NCBI RefSeq assembly: GCF_910592395.1 | Contig: NC_088318.1 | Span: forward strand, 8,866,349-8,930,348 | Origin: Lineus longissimus | Taxonomy: Eukaryota; Nemertea; Pilidiophora; Heteronemertea; Lineidae | Direction: 5' to 3' | DNA length: 64,000 bases | Shown here: positions 1 to 11,504 of the stretch, piece by piece | Numbering within the stretch: the stretch's first letter is position 1 | Layout: every line of letters begins with the position of its first letter | Translations under genes and position numbers: made by a program | The notes under the pieces: generated by a model | The model's database searches: none | Told to the model about the DNA's origin: nothing | Seen by the model: only the letters and a program-made list of their open reading frames with translations

Positions 1-419
1 GCGAAAGTGATATCTCCTCCTAGACCATTCAAGGTACCAACTTGAAACTTTGGTACATGTTCAGCACTTCTCCACTGATGGGCACAATAGCTTTAAAATT
101 CTGTATCTTGCCACAAGGGGCAAAATTCACTATCTTGCTTATACTCTAGAATCCCGCGGCAGAGAACAGATCTTCTGCACCAGCGACATAACCGGCAATT
201 GACTAATTCATTGAAAGACCTGCACACATATTTACCACCAGCTCTATTTAACCAATCAGTATCTCTGACCATTTGGCTTCTGTGGTAATTCCGGCTTATT
301 ATAATATCATGACATGCATAGGTATGCATATCACAAGTTAGATTATTGACATTCATGGTTATGAACGACCAGTTTCATTCAAATCTAACACGTGCATAGG
401 CAATTAAACTTGTGATCAC
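1..419. other. No gene recognised
   Basis: I see no convincing coding or repeat structure here. Short open frames exist on both strands but lack family motifs. Confidence 0.4.
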
Positions 420-675
420 AGATTAGTCAGCAGTAAACAATGATTAACCTCATGTCCCCAATACAATTCGATGAAACTTCTTTCTGGGATGTATTGGTCA
501 CTTATTAGCTCACCACAGGTCCGTCGTCGTCTGTATCCAGTTTCAAAAACAGTGGCATGTTTCTTAACCGCTGGAGCTATGAACTTTGTACAGAAGACCC
601 CCCCAGGCAAGGTGACCTCTGACAGTGCATTTCGGTCCGATTTGAAGTACTTTAATTTTGGGGAAAATATAAGAA
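420..675 (+). repeat. Single diverged copy of the ~302 bp repeat family
   Basis: The stretch around 535-650 (a run like gtggcatgtttcttaaccg, then a 'gctatgaactt' word, then 'tttcggtccgat') matches the tandem units at 50.3-51.9 kb. It is interrupted on its right side by the truncated LINE that starts near 676. Any open frames inside it are by-products of the repeat. Confidence 0.7.
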
Positions 676-792
676 AATAGATTACTATCTTTTATTAGAA
701 TATCCAAAGCTGTATAATAAATAACAAGCACGGTTCAGATAGGTTCGCATTAGGGAGAGAAGTCAGGCAAGGAGATCCCCTCTCCCCATATA

Positions 793-818
793 CTGTCTTC
801 TCCCACTTAACCGAGCGC
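793..818 (+). repeat. Left TIR of pogo-like element
   Basis: Perfect inverted match of 26 bp to 3432-3457. It begins directly after the TA at 791-792. Confidence 0.95.
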
Positions 819-1259
819 CAGGAAAATGGCTCGAAAATGACTAAGTCCAGAAACATGGCAGTCTGTAGTTTTTACCGGGGGGCTGCAAACATTCAATATG
901 ACAGCCAATTATATTCATCAATGGTTATAGGAAGACAACCTTGTAAATGTTGTCAATTCAATAACGCCTGGTCGCGGTCAGGGCCAGTAATCCCTGCAGT
1001 CAGGGTGATGATTATTGAAGTTACGTAAGTCCATGTAAATGGTTGACCAATCCAGAGTCTTTCAAATGAATTTATTTTATCTTATCGATTATGGAATCGT
1101 TTTCTTGTGGGGGAAATCCAATAAAGGGCACTTTCGTGTCAAATGTCATAATTGTTGTCTGCCATCTTGCTTTGACCACGTTCTTCTTGTAAGATGCACG
1201 CAATGGGATGGATTTTGTGGGTAGGCCTAGCAGGCACCCTGATGATCTTAACGTATGGA

Positions 1260-1316
1260 ATGGAGCATGGCGATGATGTTGACAGCCCTGACCCTGATAC
1301 CACTACTGATGATGAA

Positions 1317-1374
<58 letters not shown>

Positions 1375-3053
1375 TAGATGATGCTAACCAGGCTGTACCT
1401 GGTGCACGTAGGCACCAGAAAAGCTACAGTCTCAATCAGAAGATTGACCTTATCGAGACATACCAATTGAAGCATGCTACAGGATTACATCATGCTGAAA
1501 CTGCGACATCCTTTGCTAGACACCACCGCATAGCACCGCAGACATTTAGACGTTGGTTAAGCACACAGGATGACTTGTTTGCCCTCCGAGATAGATCAAC
1601 TCAAGACCATAGAAGGCGGAGGAGACGACGACAACACGGCACTGATGCACAAGGTAGTGTTTCTATAAGCATTATATTCCTCGCTAAATGAATTTCCTTC
1701 TTTTTTGGCGTATACCGACCGGAATAAGTCCGCTTCTGTGTCATGGAGGGAAGAATAAGTCGCACTATACATCAAAGCGACTGACCCTAACCATGCCTTT
1801 AACAATATCAGTATTATTGTTCCTGGGACCTTTATTCCTCGGACTAACAATTCGTTCATACCTGTGGTTATCGGCAATCAATATTTCCAAAGATGTTAAA
1901 CGTGTTAGCTTTTTTATTTCAGCATACTGGCCCGAAATGGAAAACAATTTGAACACCTTGTTCCTTGAGCGCAGACGACTTGGTTTCCCTGTTGCCGACT
2001 ACCGGGGAGATTTTGCCGACCTCATCAGAGACGCTGATTTTGATGTCATCATGAACATGAATGAGACGTTCGTGTTGTTTGATATGGTGCCAAGATCAAC
2101 AATGGAAGCGACTGGGTCTCAGAATGTTGACATTAGATCATCCCAAGGCAACCCGAAACTTGGATGCATGGTGACTCTAGTAGTTACGACAGACGGACGA
2201 AAAGGACGAGCCGAGGTCAACTTCAGAGGCTTGGTACCAGATGGTGACGTCATTCGGCAGCTTCAGGTGGATGCTCCAGACAATGTGCGAGTGAGTATTG
2301 GCATAGAATACAAATCCGTGCTTGTAGTACAGGACATGTACCTGACGTCATCAGTGTTGTCATTGACGGTCATTCTAGTTAATGGTAGTATTTTTTAGGA
2401 AAATCAGAACTTCTATGACTAAAATTATTATAGGTTTGTCATGGATGGAACCAAAACATTGTGCAAGTCTAACTGTTCAGAAAAGTAATGTAAATGTTCA
2501 TACTTGTTGTTTATTTTTCCAGGCAACTAGTAGTCCACAGGGTTGGGCCCGACACCAATCGCTAATCGAGTGGTTGCAGGCCCTTATTGTGCCATTTGTA
2601 GCAGGGGCCACGTTCCTGTTACTTTTAGACAGGTATCCGGTGCATCGAAATCACCAATTTCGTGATGCAATCACCGCAGAGAATGGGACAGACACTTTCA
2701 TCCCAGGACGGTGTACTTCGCTGCTGCAGCCCTTGGACTTGACCGTAAACAGGAGCTTCAAGTGTCACCTGAGGACCATTTGGAAAGTGTGGAAAATCGG
2801 CCACACCGATGATCAAGAACATTGTGAGCGGATCACCAGGCGGGATGTGGTCAGGATGATCAGCCTCGGCTGGGAAAGGGTCACACAACAGACAATTATG
2901 AACGGTTGGAGAGCCAGTGGCCTAGTTCCTGAGGACAATGACGAAGTCGGGGAGGGGGTAGAGATGGTAAATGATGAGCTTGAGCAGTTTGTTGAGGGGA
3001 TTGAGTTTTCGGAAGGAGAAGAGGATGATGATGTTTTTGATGATGACGTGTAA
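1260..3053 (+). CDS. Pogo-like DDE transposase, three exons
   Basis: Exons are about 1260-1653, 1923-2290 and 2523-3053. Each intron has GT/AG ends and the phases match (1 base then 2; then phase 0). An upstream in-frame Met exists at 1194; I prefer 1260 because the segment before it is hydrophobic and unlike a transposase. Exon 1 encodes an acidic run (GAT repeat, about 1305-1372) and a CENP-B/psq-type helix-turn-helix (YSLNQKIDLIE to FRRWL). Exon 2 holds the first DDE strand, exon 3 the LLLLDRYPVH and SLLQPLD blocks, 35 residues apart between the Asp residues, then an acidic tail. The first catalytic position reads NMNET where pogo/Tigger proteins have Asp, so activity is doubtful. The second DNA-binding helix-turn-helix of CENP-B proteins appears to be missing. 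A polyadenylation signal AATAAA lies just after the stop, near 3066. Confidence 0.85.
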
Positions 3054-3431
3054 ATCCCGTTTGGATAATAAAAATTGATTGGTAAATTGATAAGTAAATC
3101 TGTTCTTTAATTTATTCGTTGACAGCAAGACTTCTTTATTGGGACATTCTGCAGACCCATGAAGCTGGCTTTATCATAGACCCTAGATTAGAAATTTCTG
3201 GTCAACGAACACTATAGGCATGAAAAGAGGACGCTAGTTGTATTGTATTCATTCATTCAGTACAGGACTACCCATGTCAATGTTCATGTCTTTTATCCAC
3301 TAACGTGGAAGGCATTGGCATTGACCACGAAAAGGGAGTCAATTATCAGCTGTGGCTGTTCTTTCTAATGTTCGCCTGCCACCAGTGAAATCGGCCTATT
3401 CATTTGGACTTAGTCATTTTACGATTCAGCC

Positions 3432-3457
3432 GCGCTCGGTTAAGTGGGAGAAGACAG
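3432..3457 (-). repeat. Right TIR of pogo-like element
   Basis: Perfect inverted match of 26 bp to 793-818. It is followed by the TA at 3458-3459. Confidence 0.95.
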
Positions 3458-3459
3458 TA

Positions 3460-3803
3460 TGTTTCTTCTGGCTGCAAAGATCCTTGCCAATTCAGTCATT
3501 AACCAAGATATAAAAGGCATGAAAATAGACAACTCAGAAAATTTAATTAGCCAATATGTGGACGATACAACTCTATTTCTTAACAATACAGAACACAACA
3601 ATAGATCCTGTATGAACCTCCTGGATCGTTTTTCAGAAGTGATAGGATTAATAATAAATTACACCAAAACATTAGCTATTAAGATTGGGCTTACTGAACA
3701 ACCGTTACTCATTGAACACCTGGTCTTCAATTATGATGGCTTTCAGTGGGTGTCTTGTTCCACAACCATGAGTGAGTGTAATGTTAGTGTTGTTGCGACA
3801 TAG
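3460..3803 (+). pseudogene. LINE reverse transcriptase fragment (palm, YVDD)
   Basis: An open frame carries the RT palm. The YVDD motif sits about 40 residues in and is followed by an NYTKT-type block. L1/Tx1-like proteins have the same order. The frame continues leftwards across the pogo-like insertion: omitting that element plus one TA leaves an uninterrupted GDPLSP-to-FLLAAK reading frame. The frame ends at 3803. Later LINE coding is in other frames, so this copy cannot make a full enzyme. Confidence 0.8.
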
Positions 3804-4452
3804 GACGCATGGGAAAGGAAGGGAATGCAGGGAGACTACCGATAAAGCAACAGCCCTTCTAACGACCGATCGGGGGTGTTACCATCGGTGAAGTACTGAT
3901 ATAAATTACGACTTTGTTGAGGAAAATTTCAGTGAAAAAAACTATATAGACAAAATTAGGGAAGTTTCGAAACTACTAAATACCAGGACAGGGAGAAATC
4001 TAACTATGTATGGGAAAATTTGCATTATCAGGTCATTAGCACTATCTAAATTATTACATCTGTTTACAGCACTGCCAAATCCACCAAAAGAATGTTTTAA
4101 AGAGCTAAAAAAGATCTGCTTTCCATTTTGTTGTCCCAGATGAATTTAAAAGATAAAAAGAACAACGTTGTGTAATGATTATGATGATGGTGGTTAAAAA
4201 ATGGTAAATGTAAAATATCTCTGTATTGCACAAAAAATGACTTGGATAATGAAAGTACATGATGATCTAAACTTTTCTGACTGGAAAACTCTTTTCTGAC
4301 ATTGCTAAACATGGTTGAAATTTGATCTGGCTTTCAAGAGACCAACACCCAAATTTTAAACAAACTTTAAACCCATTCTTGCAAGAGGTCTATGAAGGTT
4401 TGATTACTATGGCTGGTTCAAAAGAAGAACATCCTCTTAAAAAATTGATTTT

Positions 4453-4735
4453 TTGAATTTTCATAATGATAATATTGAAATAAACAACAAAACAATCTTC
4501 TATAATGATTGGTTCTTACATGACATTAAGTATTTAAATGATCTGGTGGATGAAGCTGGGAACTTCTATACATGGGGGCCATTCTCAAGAAAATATGGTA
4601 TTCAAACAGGACCTTTCAAACTAGTAGCTGTGCTACACGCAGTACCAAAAAACTGGAAGAAAAGAATAAAAAAGTGGGATATAGAATATTACCTGTCAAT
4701 AGCTGACTATACAAATGTTGCCTCACAAACACCCC
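4453..4735 (+). pseudogene. LINE ORF2 C-terminal fragment
   Basis: The frame encodes a block containing NNKTIFYNDWF and a KYGI-type segment. Such blocks occur C-terminal of the reverse transcriptase in L1/Tx1-like ORF2 proteins. It is separated from the RT fragment by frameshifts and stops. The remainder of the open frame to 4830 passes through a C run and has no family resemblance. Confidence 0.6.
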
Positions 4736-4740
4736 CCCCC

Positions 4741-6340
4741 CCCTTCGAGGACCATTGCCTCCCCAAGGGCGAAAAAGCTAGCCACAGCCATCTAAAACTC
4801 AACTTGCATACTGCCACCACATGTTGCTAGTTAGATATGCTAGCAAGCAGCAACGACCATTGTAAGCGTGATAGCTTTTTATAAAGACTGAGCGCTAATT
4901 TAGACAAAAACTGAAAGGCCTGAAAACACACCAATGTGTTTCACACAGTGTTTTATCGCGACGTGGGAAAAAACCTTTGTTCGAAGGCATCTTTGTCAAA
5001 ATTGATTTTATTATCTTAAATTAATGCACATTCAATAACATTTAATTACAACTTGAAATCATACTTGTAGCTGTACCGGTTGATGTGTAATACACAAAAG
5101 CACTCCTCAAAACAACTGTATTTCTATTAGGTTTTGAATCTTCGATTGTGTTTTTCTCGGAACGACCAAAATGTCAGATGCAACCAGATTCTGGCAGTGA
5201 CGCGACATATGACATAGCCAAGAATCCAGGGTCTATGGTGCAGCCATTTTGAATTCCTAATCAAGTTGACCCCCGTTTTAGAGGTTGAGTCAATGGGGCT
5301 AAATTTTCACAATTTTAAATGTTAACGATTTTAAACCTTTTAGGATTTACGAGGACTAAATTCAGCGTTTAAGATCATAACTTGAAGGTTAATGCATTAG
5401 AAAGGAAATGTTCACAAGATTAAATTTGTTGTTTGACCCTCTAATAGCGAAAATAGCAAAAATAAAACTGGCAATAATTTCAAGGTTTACCGTACACGAT
5501 TTACACAGTGTGTAGCAATAATCTATGTCCTCCAGATTGAATCTGGGGTACGTAATGTTTGCGATATTACTCAAGTTTTTGTAAAATTCTCGTTCGTTCT
5601 GCATCATTTGATTTTTTTTCCCTGCCTATATCAGAGAGTGCATATCAGTGAACACACTCATTGAGACCATTTTCACGATTGAACAAAATACACTGCTTTA
5701 ACATCGAATTTTCGTTGATTTGTATGTTCAAAATGTGATTTGTTTTAATAACTTCTTAAGTATGTGCGCATTTTGCGCTGTATCATTAATTGGTGATCAA
5801 GCATCTAGTTAATGAGGTATCGCCTTCAGAATCTGAAGTAACGAAAGTGTACGCAGATGTACACATATTGGTGTACGCTGATCTACGCAAAAAGCACGAA
5901 AGTGAAAGCATGCAAGAGGACCAACTACGTCTTTCAAAATAAAGTCAAATTTGCCTATCAATATTCTACCGAAAGGCATTTTAAATGAAAATGTCATTTG
6001 AAATGATATAATATAAAACAGTCTGAAGGGTGTCAGTGACCAGTTGCTGAAAAAATAGATTTTGGGTCAAGTTCCTTCGTCAATTAATTGTCAGACAGAA
6101 AAAAAATTTGAGGCAGTCGACATATTGTCTGGAAATGAGTAATGTTGTACTGAAACTTAATCAGCACTGTCTAGATGAACGAGAGCCATGTCCCCTCCAA
6201 ATACTAAAGGTATACAGGAGTTCTTTGGCGCACGTCAAAAACGTGTTTTCCCAGCAATGCGCCGAGTCACATCTGAGAACTTATACTCTTAAGTCTACAG
6301 ACATGATAGTGGTGGATGTACGTGTCTTTGATTCAAACAA
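4741..6340. other. Unassigned region
   Basis: AT-rich DNA with only short, motif-free open frames on both strands. I see no gene, no TIR pair and no tandem repeat that I can support. Confidence 0.4.
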
Positions 6341-6790
6341 TCAATAGCTTTTTTGCTCACAGTAGGGGCGTCTATACAACACCACAGTGTCTATCGTCTG
6401 TCGTCCGTCAGCGTCGTCATATCCTATTTTATTAAAAGAAGTGGCACGTTTCTTAACCGCTGAAGCTATGAACTTAAAACTTTGCACGCAGGTGACCTCT
6501 AACAATGAATTTCGGTCCGATCTGATCCTTGACTTTGCCACCAGGGGGCCAGAAGCGGAAACCTAAAAAGTGTGATATCACCCTTATGAGTGACTCGTTT
6601 TTCAATAAAATTTTTATGGTAGATTCTCCTAGCAAGGACACATCACATAACATGCAGATTTTTAACTTGACCTAATTTTCAAAGTCAAAGAGGTCAATTA
6701 GCCACCAGGGGGCCAGAAGCGGAAACCTAACAAGTGTGATATCTCCCTTATGAGGTCTCGTTAGGGAGTCTTACCCAAATGTACGCGATG
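6341..6790 (+). repeat. Copy of the ~302 bp repeat family with its leader
   Basis: The segment starts with a 'gtctatacaacaccacagtg' leader and a CGTC-rich stretch. The same order is seen at 50.33 kb before the tandem array. Then come the 'gtggcacgtttcttaaccgc', 'ttcggtccgatctgat' and 'ccaccagggggcca' words, the last one twice (about 6540 and 6703), so slightly more than one unit is present. Confidence 0.75.
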
Positions 6791-8870
6791 ATGACGTGCC
6801 CCATTAACAGGACGTAACATCTATTTTAAAATGCGTTTCCAAAGTGAATGCATGAGGACAACCCATTTGTGTCGTATATCACTGGAAACGCCCGATTCCC
6901 CTGATTCTGCAGGTGTTAAATCGGGCATTTTAGTTCTTTAAATAAATAATAAGCGTCGCATTTGCTCCTAGCTCTGTTCACCATCCCATATGGCAATATT
7001 GCTAATTGGGCCGGACAATCACGAGAAACCCCAAATATTATACTTTTCTTCCTGAATAATTCTTACAGTGACCATTCTCCCATGAAAGACTTCTTGTGCT
7101 ACACAAAAATAAAAAAAAATCGAGGGTCAACCATTGAATTTTTGAGATATGTTGAATTTTGCACAAATCAGCGAAAAATGCACCAACTGGCACTGGACGG
7201 CATTTCAACACGGGGCTGACGCACATCCCAATTTCAATGTACACATACGTCGGGAACATCATTATATCCGTAGTTTCTTGTTAGCCGCCTATTGAGTAGC
7301 GCTCTAGGTTTCAGAAACTCCAAAAAAACATGTCTTTGCCAAAACAACTGCTGAATCAACACTGACATACTGTGAGGACCGAGAAATCAATGTTTTTAGG
7401 AACTACGGTTAGGGGTTGGCCGCGCATGAATACAAAAAAGTCCCTAATGAGACCTTAAGGTAAGGTTGACATTACCCTGACAGCGGAGCTTACGGTTTGT
7501 ACTGGAACTGGCCGAAAGTAGTTCCAGCAAAATAGTTGCATTTTCATCCGAATTTGCTGTAGTTGGGCTAGAAAATGTGCCAGGATACCACTATTTTGAA
7601 CTCTTGTTTCGATTGGATTAAAGCTATTCACAGCAGAAAAAGTAAACGCCCCGTAATTGGCAGTAATTGGCAGATTTTAAGCTGGAAATTGTCGTCTGGT
7701 CGAAAGTGCAAAACAGCCTCGATCTTACCTGTCTCTGTAATGTACTGAACGCGCTACACATAAGGCACTGCCCTGAGGCATCGCAGTCGAGGCTGATAAA
7801 GTGATGGCCATTTTGCGAATCTATATAGAGTGTGTACATTCACTTCAAAACATAGTTCCAATCTAAATTTTTCATAACGAGCAGTTAGAAAGTGGTATTT
7901 CGCCTATATTTTGATTCGCAATTTTAACATGTCGTTTTGTGGGGTTATTTTGTCTAATTCTTATTAATATTGCCGATAAAAGACACGTAGAACAAAAACC
8001 CAGATTCATATGCTCAGTTCATCTCCGTACGGTAGACGTTTTGACAAAAAACCAGGGTGAGTTTTCTCTGTAATTTCTCTTGATTTGCTAGGTACAATTG
8101 GCCATGACAACTGTTATTTGAAAAGTCATAGTATAGAATGACTCCCGTAGCTTGTTTACATAGGAAGTGTTACCGTTTTTGGCTTTCTGTCTCGTTAAAT
8201 TTGCTCAGTCATTGAGTCGAAGTGGAAGATCAAAACACACATGAACGCCATAGTACATTTTATACACAAAATGGTGTTGCAAAAAATTCTTCCCAATCAT
8301 CAGAATGAAATAATCGTAATACTTCACAATAATCTATTACACATAAATATAACAACTGCAGGAGAATGACTTTGAAATCCAGACAAAACTTTGTTGTAAG
8401 AATAGCCTCTTTGTATTTATAAACATCATCGACGTAATCAAAACAAACCCGAACGCTAGATAGACGAACAAACATGGTGGACCGCTTCACAAGAAGTTGA
8501 CGTTTCCTCATGTTTCTTGTCAAAATAACAATGATATCGTAGACCTTTGATAGTGACACTGGTCAGAGTACACAAATAATAGCGACGAAGTAGTCTGCTG
8601 GAATTGCGAGGTATTTTTAGCGAACAATAAAACTGCCATTCTCAGTCTGTGCTGATATGGAAAACCGTGAAGAGCTGCATGAACTGGGCCTACATTATTT
8701 ACCATACATTACAGTTACATACCCGACCCGGAACATGAACAAATGCAATACTCTGCAACATATGTGTAGGGAAGTAAAGTATGCATTGCAAGCCATGTGT
8801 CCAAACTCTACCAAGGTGAACGTTAGTAAATAAGGGTGAACTTTTTCAAATTTAACTTTATTTTATCCCC
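6791..8870. other. Unassigned region
   Basis: No conserved motif, long open frame or inverted repeat was found. A C homopolymer lies at about 8867-8880. Confidence 0.4.
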
Positions 8871-9108
8871 CCCCCCCCCACCAGTTCACTAGTTTTTCAC
8901 AAAAGTTTTGATCTTTTTTTGTACATTTATGTTTTACCTTACCGCCAACATCAACAGCAAACCATACAGGGTTGTATATCCTCTCACGGTTTTCTCGTAT
9001 CAGCACAGACTGCTCATTGTTTTGGTAACATAATCGGGAATGTTAATAATAAATATCTTATTTGGATGGTGTTTTTTTTACAAAGTGCTATTTTTTCTCA
9101 TGTTCACA

Positions 9109-9330
9109 GGATGATGCAGTCTATCATCGACGAGTCATTCCGGTGGTCTCCACTGGCAAAGTGGTGTTACTGTGCATGCTGTGGAACTGGTGACACAAAA
9201 TCAATCCACCAGTCAGCTATGAGGTTGACAGGATCAGGAAAGAAGACGCTGTATCTTAGCTGACTCGTCCTTCACGTTTTGGTCTTGTTTTACTGTATTA
9301 TACAAGTTGATTGAATAAAGAAGCCTTGAA
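9109..9330 (+). other. Possible 3'-terminal exon of an unidentified gene
   Basis: A pyrimidine-rich stretch ending in AG (near 9108) precedes an open frame of about 50 residues that ends at 9263. An AATAAA polyadenylation signal follows at 9314. No domain is recognisable and no upstream exon could be joined, so this may be chance. Confidence 0.2.
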
Positions 9331-9444
9331 ATTGAATAGGCATCTCTGAATTTTTATTCATTATAATATTAAAAAATAAAGCTTGCCTATTAAACCTTAA
9401 TGGTTCTTGAACATGCAACCTTTAACCCTTATACTAGTGTTATG

Positions 9445-9506
9445 CTCGACCTTAGGTCGAGTTAAAATTCCTACCCCTTTACTGTCGCGCTCGACCCTGG
9501 GTCGAG
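9445..9506. repeat. Two near-identical palindromes 45 bp apart
   Basis: CTCGACC-tta-GGTCGAG lies at 9445-9461 and CTCGACC-ctg-GGTCGAG at 9490-9506. Arms are 7 bp and perfect in both, with 3 bp spacers. Function unknown. Confidence 0.7.
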
Positions 9507-9689
9507 AGAGAGGTTAATGCCTCAGAAAATAAATTATCCATGGCGCATTTGGAGTCCTTTATGTTTAGTTTATCCGCCAGTGTAAAGACGTGTAAAAGAT
9601 CATTTGATACCAGGAAACCAAATTGTTTCTACATGAAAATTTCCCGCAACTTGCAACTGGAAGTCAAGCAACTTTTCAGAAGAGGTCGG

Positions 9690-10075
9690 GCAAGGGGTAT
9701 GGTGATGTAAGAGACGTCATCATGCCTCATGTCAAAATCAAGTAAGAGACCGCATTGTCACCTTAATGATATGAGACAAGAGGGTGATGTCACAATCAAG
9801 TAATTGACCACATTGTAGCCTGATCGATATAAGAGAAGAGCGTGAAGTGTGAGACGTTATCATGCCTGATGTCACAATCAAGTAGGCTTTGTTGTAGCCT
9901 GATTGATAAAGAGAAGCAGGTGATGCAAGAGACGAAGGCATCATGCCTCATGTCACAATCAAGTAAGAGACCGCATTGTAGCCTGATTGATACGAGAGTA
10001 GAGAGGGTGATGTTAGAGGCATCATGCCTTATGTCACAATCTAGAGACTACATTGTAGCCTTATGGGAGGGAATA
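9690..10075 (+). repeat. Minisatellite, about five units of ~75-85 bp
   Basis: The phrase 'catcatgcctcatgtcacaatcaagta' in variants, followed by 'gaccgcattgtagcctgattgata', recurs five times with small indels. Open frames across it reflect the repeat. Confidence 0.85.
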
Positions 10076-10095
10076 GGGCAGTGTCACAAGAACTG

Positions 10096-10480
10096 AACTC
10101 AAGGTAATGAACAAGAGATTTCTACTGACCTACTTTTATGACCTTCTGCCCTACTTTGAGACTGTTATAGCTAAAGTAGTCGTGTTTGGTATCGAACTAA
10201 AGATAATGAGCAATAACCCATTTTCATTACCAATGACCTACTTGGAGATGGTAACAGCGAAAGGTGTTATCCGTGTTTGATATCAAACTAAAAGTGTTTA
10301 AGAGTAGGTTTACGATGATATACTTTTATGACTCACTAAACAACTTGAACACTGTTAGAGGAAGGCAGTCACATTAATGGTATCAAACTAAAGGTATTGA
10401 AAGAGCAGTTTTTCGCTGACCTGCTGAAACACAGTTGGAGCAAAGGCACTGAAGGTATTGAAGAGCAGTTGTGACAAAAG
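10096..10480 (+). repeat. Diverged ~120 bp tandem repeat
   Basis: The words 'gacctacttttatga', 'actgttagag/actgttatag' and 'tatcaaactaaaggtatt' recur three to four times in the same order, with heavy divergence. It directly follows the minisatellite. Confidence 0.6.
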
Positions 10481-10796
10481 AACCCCTCAACTACTTCATT
10501 CACTGCAGTTCAAATGAAACCTTCACAACTGTCATCCACCCTAGGGGTCAAATTCATTAGATGTGTGTAACTTCTCCCTTATTAGTTATAGGGCCTATTC
10601 ATATTCTGTGAAGATTTACATGAAGGACCTGAATCCGTCTATTCAGTAGTTAAACGCTGTTTTAAGCTGAACGCTCTTCATGAATTTGGCCCCATTTGTC
10701 TAGGCTTGATTCCATCTAGTCTGTCCACATCTCCCTGTCTACCATAAACGTACATTCTGGTACTCGCATATACTACTTGCTGCATTTTCTTGTCAT

Positions 10797-10831
10797 TATA
10801 GACCCCACATACAACAAATGTGGGGTCTATA
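10797..10831. repeat. Perfect 14 bp hairpin
   Basis: TATAGACCCCACAT and its exact reverse complement are separated by a 7-base loop (10811-10817). No T-tract follows it. It could be a MITE relic or a structured RNA element. Confidence 0.75.
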
Positions 10832-10974
10832 TTGAGATTACTCGGAGAAGGTACTAGGCTTCTGCATTCTTCCCAGGTTATATTATGGAGGTAGTCCAGC
10901 AAAACTGCTATTTCAACTAAAAAACTGTCACCCCTGTCCCATCAAACTAAACTCGATCTAGTGCACCTGGCAAA

Positions 10975-11140
10975 GATTTTTTCGAGATTCGTATAATTTT
11001 GATGACATTGAAGCGTTTTTATGCGCCGATTTTCTAATTTGCTTTCAAATCTCCGGCACAATTCTGTCAATCACACGTATATTAGCATAAGCTCCGCCCC
11101 GTAATGGTGACGTCATATCCTCATGCATCATGGCGGCAGT
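10975..11140 (+). repeat. Dispersed repeat, inverted copy at about 49.23-49.40 kb
   Basis: A core with 'attgaagcgtttttatgc' and 'gattttct', then 'ggtgacgtcat', has a reverse-complement counterpart at 49230-49400 with the same order and spacing. Confidence 0.65.
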
Positions 11141-11504
11141 ATCTCTTTGCCGAAGTGGCGAGCTGTCGAGTATTTTGAGCAAAGAACGACGGTTGACATG
11201 GTTGAATGAAGCAATAAAATAAAGGAATAGCCTTAAATGCTTATCGATGATCCATCCTGCCCATCTGAAAAGGTTAGGGTGCTGTTTAAATGTTACTGAG
11301 CATGTGATTTTGAGAAAGCGCGAGCGTGTTTGTCCCGAAATAGATCATCCGCGAAATGGAATAGACTTCACTCCTCCATACGTGTACTGTGTGGGCCGGT
11401 GGGGGCTATCAAATTTGCTGACAAGCAAATTTCAAATTTCTAGTTCATCTCATTCCTTGCTATTAAATTCCGCCAGCGTAGCTATTCAGGCCGCCAGGCC
11501 TCTA

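Larger units (their letters stand above)
793..3457 (+). mobile_element. Complete pogo-like DNA transposon with TA target duplication
   Basis: A perfect 26 bp terminal inverted repeat starting CTGTCTTCTCCC lies at 793-818 and 3432-3457. A second shared inverted block (AAAATGACTAAGTCCA) lies just inside each end, giving a bipartite TIR of about 60 bp. TA flanks both ends (791-792 and 3458-3459), the target duplication expected of the Tc1/mariner/pogo superfamily. The host LINE frame is restored exactly when the element and one TA are ignored, which fixes the borders. The element contains one three-exon transposase gene. Confidence 0.93.
676..4740 (+). mobile_element. 5'-truncated L1/Tx1-like LINE, split by a pogo-like transposon
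   Basis: Reverse-transcriptase sequence is recognisable on both sides of the 793-3457 insertion. Left of it, in one frame, are the conserved words VRQGDPLSP. Right of it follow the FLLAAKILA stretch, the catalytic-type YVDDTTLFL motif and an NYTKT segment. Further right, frames broken by indels and stops give an RT thumb-like stretch (about 3900-4130) and a C-terminal region (4453-4735) typical of L1/Tx1-type ORF2. The 5' half including the endonuclease is missing, so this is a truncated dead copy. The right border is vague and lies near a run of C at 4732-4743. Confidence 0.8.

Noticed and set aside
1248-1475. Minus-strand frame with a poly-Ile run
   Set aside because: It is the complement of the GAT repeat that encodes the acidic tract of the pogo-like transposase.
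9660-10100. CRISPR-like array
   Set aside because: Units are diverged head-to-tail minisatellite copies without spacers, in an animal genome.
11040-11140. Promoter with CRE and YY1-like sites
   Set aside because: The stretch is part of a dispersed repeat also present at 49.2-49.4 kb, and no gene follows.
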